Shown here: piece after piece, positions 44,825 to 48,658 of the stretch | How the letters are laid out: each line of letters begins with the position of its first letter | Position numbering within the stretch: position 1 is the stretch's first letter | Source: Oscillospiraceae bacterium | GTDB lineage: Bacteria > Bacillota > Clostridia > Oscillospirales > CAG-272 | NCBI GenBank assembly: GCA_015064525.1 | Contig: SVSC01000004.1 | Coordinates: 1 to 48,658 of the forward strand | Length of the DNA stretch: 48,658 nt | Reading direction: 5' to 3' | The notes under the pieces: generated by a model | Told to the model about the DNA's origin: nothing | Seen by the model: the letters and a program-made list of their open reading frames with translations, nothing else | The model's database searches: none | Program-made: the position numbers and the translations under genes

Positions 44825-46864
44825 ATGAAGAAAAACAATGCTGTTGGTCAGCTTCTGTTTTACCTGATTGTGATCGTGGCGATCACCGTATTCGGTTGGA
44901 TGCTCCTGAAGGGCAACACCGTTGTGGATGAGCCTACCTACGATGACATTCTGAATTATTTCTATCATCAGCAGGTAACAGAGGTTGAGATTACCCCCAA
45001 GAACGTTCTGAAGCTGACGATTACGGTGGAGGGCAAGGAGCAAAAGCTCTCCTATAAACTCAGGGATTACGGTCAGTTCTACTATGATCTGGGCGAAACC
45101 ATTCAAGCGCAGGTGAATGCGGGCGTTATCAAGAAATATGAGCCCCAGCCCATTCCCGAAACGTCGGCACTCCTTTCCTTCCTGCCCTTGATCATTGTGT
45201 TTGTGGGGTTGGTGGTTCTTTGGATTGTCTTTGCCAAATCGGCAGGCGGCAAGAGCGGCGGAGGAAAGTTCAATTCCTTTGGAAAAGCAAAGGTAAAAAC
45301 CCCCCCTGCAAACGCCTCCAAGGTTCTCTTCCGCGACGTGGCGGGAGCCGACGAGGAAAAGGAGGAGCTGGTGGAGGTGGTGGAATTTTTGAAGGATCCC
45401 GCCAAATTCACAAAGCTGGGTGCCAGAATTCCCCACGGCGTGCTGTTGGTGGGCCCTCCCGGAACTGGTAAAACCCTCCTGGCAAAGGCGGTTGCGGGAG
45501 AAGCGGGCGTTCCCTTCTATTCGATCTCGGGATCGGATTTTGTGGAAATGTACGTTGGTGTGGGTGCGTCCCGTGTGCGCGATCTCTTTGAGAACGCCAG
45601 AAAGTCTCCCGCGGCGATCATCTTTATCGACGAAATCGACGCTGTGGGACGCCACAGAGGCGCGGGTCTCGGCGGCGGACACGACGAGCGCGAGCAGACC
45701 CTGAACCAGCTGCTGGTGGAAATGGACGGCTTCGGCTCCCATGAGGGTATCATTGTGATGGCGGCAACCAACCGCCCCGATATCCTCGATCCCGCGTTGC
45801 TCCGTCCCGGACGCTTTGACCGTCAGATCACCGTCAACTATCCCGATATCAAGGGCAGAGAGGAGATCCTCAAGGTTCATTCCAGAAATAAGCCGCTGGA
45901 GGCAGGCGTGGATTTCCGCAAGGTGGCGCAATCCACCGTTGGCTTCACGGGTGCCGACCTGGCAAATCTGCTCAATGAGGCGGCGCTTCATGCCGCAAAG
46001 CAGGGCAAGAGCCTGATCGGGATGGACGATATTGAGGCATCCTATATGAAGATTTTGCTGGGACCCCAAAAGAAGTCCCGTATGCGAAACGAAAAGGAAA
46101 ACAAATGCACCGCTTATCACGAGGCAGGTCATGCCGTGGTATCCTACTATTGCAAGACCACGGATCCCGTTAAATTCATCACCATCGTTCCCTCGGGCAA
46201 TGCGCTGGGGGTTACCGTCAGTATGCCGCTGGAGGATCAGTACGGTCGTACCAGAGGACGAATGGTGGACGATATTCGCATGACGCTGGGCGGACGGATC
46301 GCGGAGGAGCTGATTATGGAGGATATTTCCACGGGCGCCTCGGGTGATATCCAGCACGCAACCCGTGTTGCCAAGAATATGGTCACCCGCTACGGTATGA
46401 GCGCCAAGCTGGGAACCGTGCTGTACGGATCTGAGCATAGTAGCTCCGAGGTCTTCCTGGGCAGAGATTTCAGCGCGGGCAAGGACTACTCCGAGGAAAC
46501 CGCCGCTGCCATCGACGAGGAGGTTCGCACCATCATCGCGGGAGCATACGAGGATGCCAAGCAGATTTTGCTGGCACATATGGATCGTTTGCATTTTGTG
46601 GCACAGTATCTGCTCACTCACGAAAGCATGGATGGGGATCAGTTTGCCGCAGCCATGAAGGAGGATGCCACCGTGGAGGAGCTGGAAGCGATTGCGGAGG
46701 CAAAGGCGGAGGCAAGCCGCAAGGATAACGAGGAAGCCGCCGAGAAAGCCCGCCTGGAGGCAGAGGAACGGGCGAAGGCAGAAGCGGAAGCAACCGAGAA
46801 TGCCGAAAACGTGGATCTCTCCGAAATTTTTGGTGACAGCGAGAATCACAACGACCAAGAATAA
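44825..46864 (+). CDS. ftsH: ATP-dependent zinc metalloprotease FtsH
   Basis: [87 protein letters not shown]. Confidence 0.97.
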   Translation: MKKNNAVGQLLFYLIVIVAITVFGWMLLKGNTVVDEPTYDDILNYFYHQQVTEVEITPKNVLKLTITVEGKEQKLSYKLRDYGQFYYDLGETIQAQVNAGVIKKYEPQPIPETSALLSFLPLIIVFVGLVVLWIVFAKSAGGKSGGGKFNSFGKAKVKTPPANASKVLFRDVAGADEEKEELVEVVEFLKDPAKFTKLGARIPHGVLLVGPPGTGKTLLAKAVAGEAGVPFYSISGSDFVEMYVGVGASRVRDLFENARKSPAAIIFIDEIDAVGRHRGAGLGGGHDEREQTLNQLLVEMDGFGSHEGIIVMAATNRPDILDPALLRPGRFDRQITVNYPDIKGREEILKVHSRNKPLEAGVDFRKVAQSTVGFTGADLANLLNEAALHAAKQGKSLIGMDDIEASYMKILLGPQKKSRMRNEKENKCTAYHEAGHAVVSYYCKTTDPVKFITIVPSGNALGVTVSMPLEDQYGRTRGRMVDDIRMTLGGRIAEELIMEDISTGASGDIQHATRVAKNMVTRYGMSAKLGTVLYGSEHSSSEVFLGRDFSAGKDYSEETAAAIDEEVRTIIAGAYEDAKQILLAHMDRLHFVAQYLLTHESMDGDQFAAAMKEDATVEELEAIAEAKAEASRKDNEEAAEKARLEAEERAKAEAEATENAENVDLSEIFGDSENHNDQE

Positions 46865-46889
46865 AATTCGATTTTATACGTGGCTTTCA

Positions 46890-46951
46890 GCCGCGATCTC
46901 GGTCTCTGTCGTGCTTTTTGCACGGCAATGAGGTTGGGGTCGCGGCTTTTT
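46890..46951. terminator. Branched terminator-like hairpin downstream of ftsH
   Basis: gccgcga (46890-46896) / tcgcggc (46940-46946) then ttttt; nested cgtgc-tttt-gcacg. Confidence 0.65.
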
Positions 46952-47088
46952 GCGGCCGATCTCATCATCCCCTCAAACGTATATTTGATATCAAGCCCCT
47001 CATTGCTTTCATAAATTCTTCAGCGCCCGTCTATTTCCGCGGCCTTCCGCATAGAATGTAGCAAATTCTTTTGAAAAGGGGAAGACGT

Positions 47089-48627
47089 ATGAACAAATAT
47101 GAAAAGCAGGGGGCGCGAATCCAAGCGCCGATCGGTGAAAAGGTGATTATGACCGAGATGACCGAGGAATTCAGCCTGCCCGACTATCAGCCGGAAATGA
47201 AGCGGCTGTTGCGGGTGAGCGCCACGGTGATGCCGGCAGACAGCTACGTTGGCGCGGGAAGCGCTGAGTGCGCGGGGGCGGTGGACTATACCATTCTTTA
47301 CGCGGGCAACGACGGCTTGATCTATTGTGCCAACCAGAGCGGAGAATACCGCTTTTCCACGCCCGTGGAGATTGGGGTGGAGCTGGAGGCAGGGGAGGGG
47401 ATCCTTTGCGACGTGGAGCCCTTGGTTGAGCAGGTGACGGGCAGAGTGGTGGCGCCGCGCAGGCTGTTGGTGAAATGCAAGCTCAAGGGAACGGTGAAGC
47501 TGTACGGTCAGCGGTTGATCGGAGACGCCTTGGAGGGAGAGGACTCGGTGGAGCGGCTGTGCGGCGAGAGCGAGTCTGCCGTTCTGTTTCTCGGAATGGG
47601 AGAGGAGCTTGCGCTGGCGGATGAGATCCTTTGCGATGGCGAGACGGCGGATATGCGCGTGATCTGCGGTGAGGGACGGGTGTTTGTTACCGACGCGGTT
47701 GCGGGAAGCGGTTGCGTGAATTGCAGGGGAGAGCTGGTGCTGAAGCTGCTGGGCGCCAAGGGGGATGGTGCGGGAGGCGAAAAGCCCGTGCGCCTGATCC
47801 GTCGGATTCCCTTTTCCCAAAGCGTTCCCGTGGATGGCGCGGAGGTAAATTGCGAGGCGTGCGCCGATGGGGTGTGCCGTACTCTGCAGGTAACGGTGGA
47901 GGAGGGGAGAATTCTCTGCGATGCAACGGTCTGCTTGCAGGCGAGAGCCGTTCGCAATCAGCGGGTTTCCTACGTGCGGGACGCTTATTCCACCGTGAGA
48001 AGCTGTGAGACGGTGTACAAAAAATTAAAGCTTCCCTACGTAATTCGCGCGCTGAACGGAAATCTTTCGTTGAATACGGCAATGCCGCTTGAGGAGGCGG
48101 GAGTACGCCCGGGCGCTGAGGCAGTGGATGTGACGGGCTGGGCAACGGTGGAGTCGCCGGAGGTTGAACGGGGAAAATATCGGATCGGTGGAAAATGTCG
48201 CTTCCACGTGATTCTTTCGGATGGAGAGGAGTTCCATTCCCGTGAAATAGAGATCCCCTTCCGATTTGAAACCGAGGGAGGCAGAGAGCTTCCCGCCATG
48301 TGGGATCTGCGGGCGGAGGTGATTTCCTGCCGTGTGCGGCTGGACGGCGAGCGATTGGGTGTGGATGCCGAGCTTGCCATTATGGCGTGCCTGCGGGGAG
48401 AGCGGGAGATTGAAATGCTCACCGAGGCAAGCTTTGGCGGCGAGTGGAAGCAAGAGGAGGCGGTTTGCAGGATCTGCTATCCCGAACGGGGGGATACTCT
48501 TTGGAGTGTTGCAAAGCGCTATCATTGCGGCGTGAATGATCTTTCTGAGCGCAACCGATTGGCAAACGCTCCCGCTGCCGATGCTGTGGAGTCGCTGGCG
48601 GGTGTGAATTATTTGATGATCTCATAG
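47089..48627 (+). CDS. DUF3794 (SPOCS) domain protein with C-terminal LysM
   Basis: N-terminal YEKQGARIQAPIGEKVIMTEMTEEFSLPDYQPEMKRLLRVSATV; internal repeat of the same domain; C-terminal YPERGDTLWSVAKRYHCGVNDLSERNRL LysM. RBS aaaagggga. Confidence 0.85.
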   Translation: MNKYEKQGARIQAPIGEKVIMTEMTEEFSLPDYQPEMKRLLRVSATVMPADSYVGAGSAECAGAVDYTILYAGNDGLIYCANQSGEYRFSTPVEIGVELEAGEGILCDVEPLVEQVTGRVVAPRRLLVKCKLKGTVKLYGQRLIGDALEGEDSVERLCGESESAVLFLGMGEELALADEILCDGETADMRVICGEGRVFVTDAVAGSGCVNCRGELVLKLLGAKGDGAGGEKPVRLIRRIPFSQSVPVDGAEVNCEACADGVCRTLQVTVEEGRILCDATVCLQARAVRNQRVSYVRDAYSTVRSCETVYKKLKLPYVIRALNGNLSLNTAMPLEEAGVRPGAEAVDVTGWATVESPEVERGKYRIGGKCRFHVILSDGEEFHSREIEIPFRFETEGGRELPAMWDLRAEVISCRVRLDGERLGVDAELAIMACLRGEREIEMLTEASFGGEWKQEEAVCRICYPERGDTLWSVAKRYHCGVNDLSERNRLANAPAADAVESLAGVNYLMIS

Positions 48628-48658
48628 TCATAAAATAATTCACACCCGCCAGCGACTC
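48589..48658. repeat. Perfect 26-bp inverted repeat ending at the last base of the window
   Basis: gagtcgctggcgggtgtgaattattt (48589-48614) / aaataattcacacccgccagcgactc (48633-48658), 18-nt loop containing the stop codon. Confidence 0.97.

Noticed and set aside
44783-46858. 691-aa antisense ORF opposite ftsH
   Set aside because: Shadow ORF; FtsH on the sense strand is certain.
47089-48627. DUF3794/LysM protein as proof of a sporulation locus
   Set aside because: The domain also occurs in other contexts, and no other sporulation gene is visible in the window.

Overview
This 48.66-kb window is a bacterial chromosomal segment, probably Firmicutes/Clostridia. That reading rests on gene content, Shine-Dalgarno sequences and TRTG-type extended -10 promoters. 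Most of it is housekeeping. Main genes in order: partial XRE regulator; two-component system; phosphohexomutase; class I (archaeal-type) lysyl-tRNA synthetase with a C-terminal Trbp111-like domain; dut; GH172/DUF2961 enzyme diverging from an AraC regulator; aspartokinase; malQ; HIT protein; FkbM-type methyltransferase; NUDIX; lipoprotein; PepF; orphan MazF-like toxin; pyruvate:ferredoxin oxidoreductase; MGH1-like glycoside hydrolase; DUF4886 lipoprotein; glmM plus a GlmU-like left-handed beta-helix protein; nagA; a complete sugar PTS (ptsH-ptsI-crr-EIICB); DUF177-rpmF; TmcAL; the yybS-gdpP-rplI-dnaB synteny block; tilS-hpt-ftsH; and a DUF3794/LysM protein. No tRNA, rRNA, CRISPR array, transposase or prophage was recognised. 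The best non-routine signals are: (1) a dispersed multi-hairpin intergenic element (about 12.36-12.60 kb and 22.69-22.80 kb) whose copies differ by compensatory base-pair changes; (2) a second dispersed element (14.68-14.94 kb inverted, 29.9-30.42 kb in tandem) ending in a conserved hairpin; (3) an HPr with Arg at the position of regulatory Ser46; (4) the LysRS-I/Trbp111 fusion; (5) overlapping divergent promoters at 8.39-8.42 kb; (6) a perfect 26-bp inverted repeat at the last base of the window, possibly an assembly fold-back. No clear new multi-gene defence or biosynthetic system was found.
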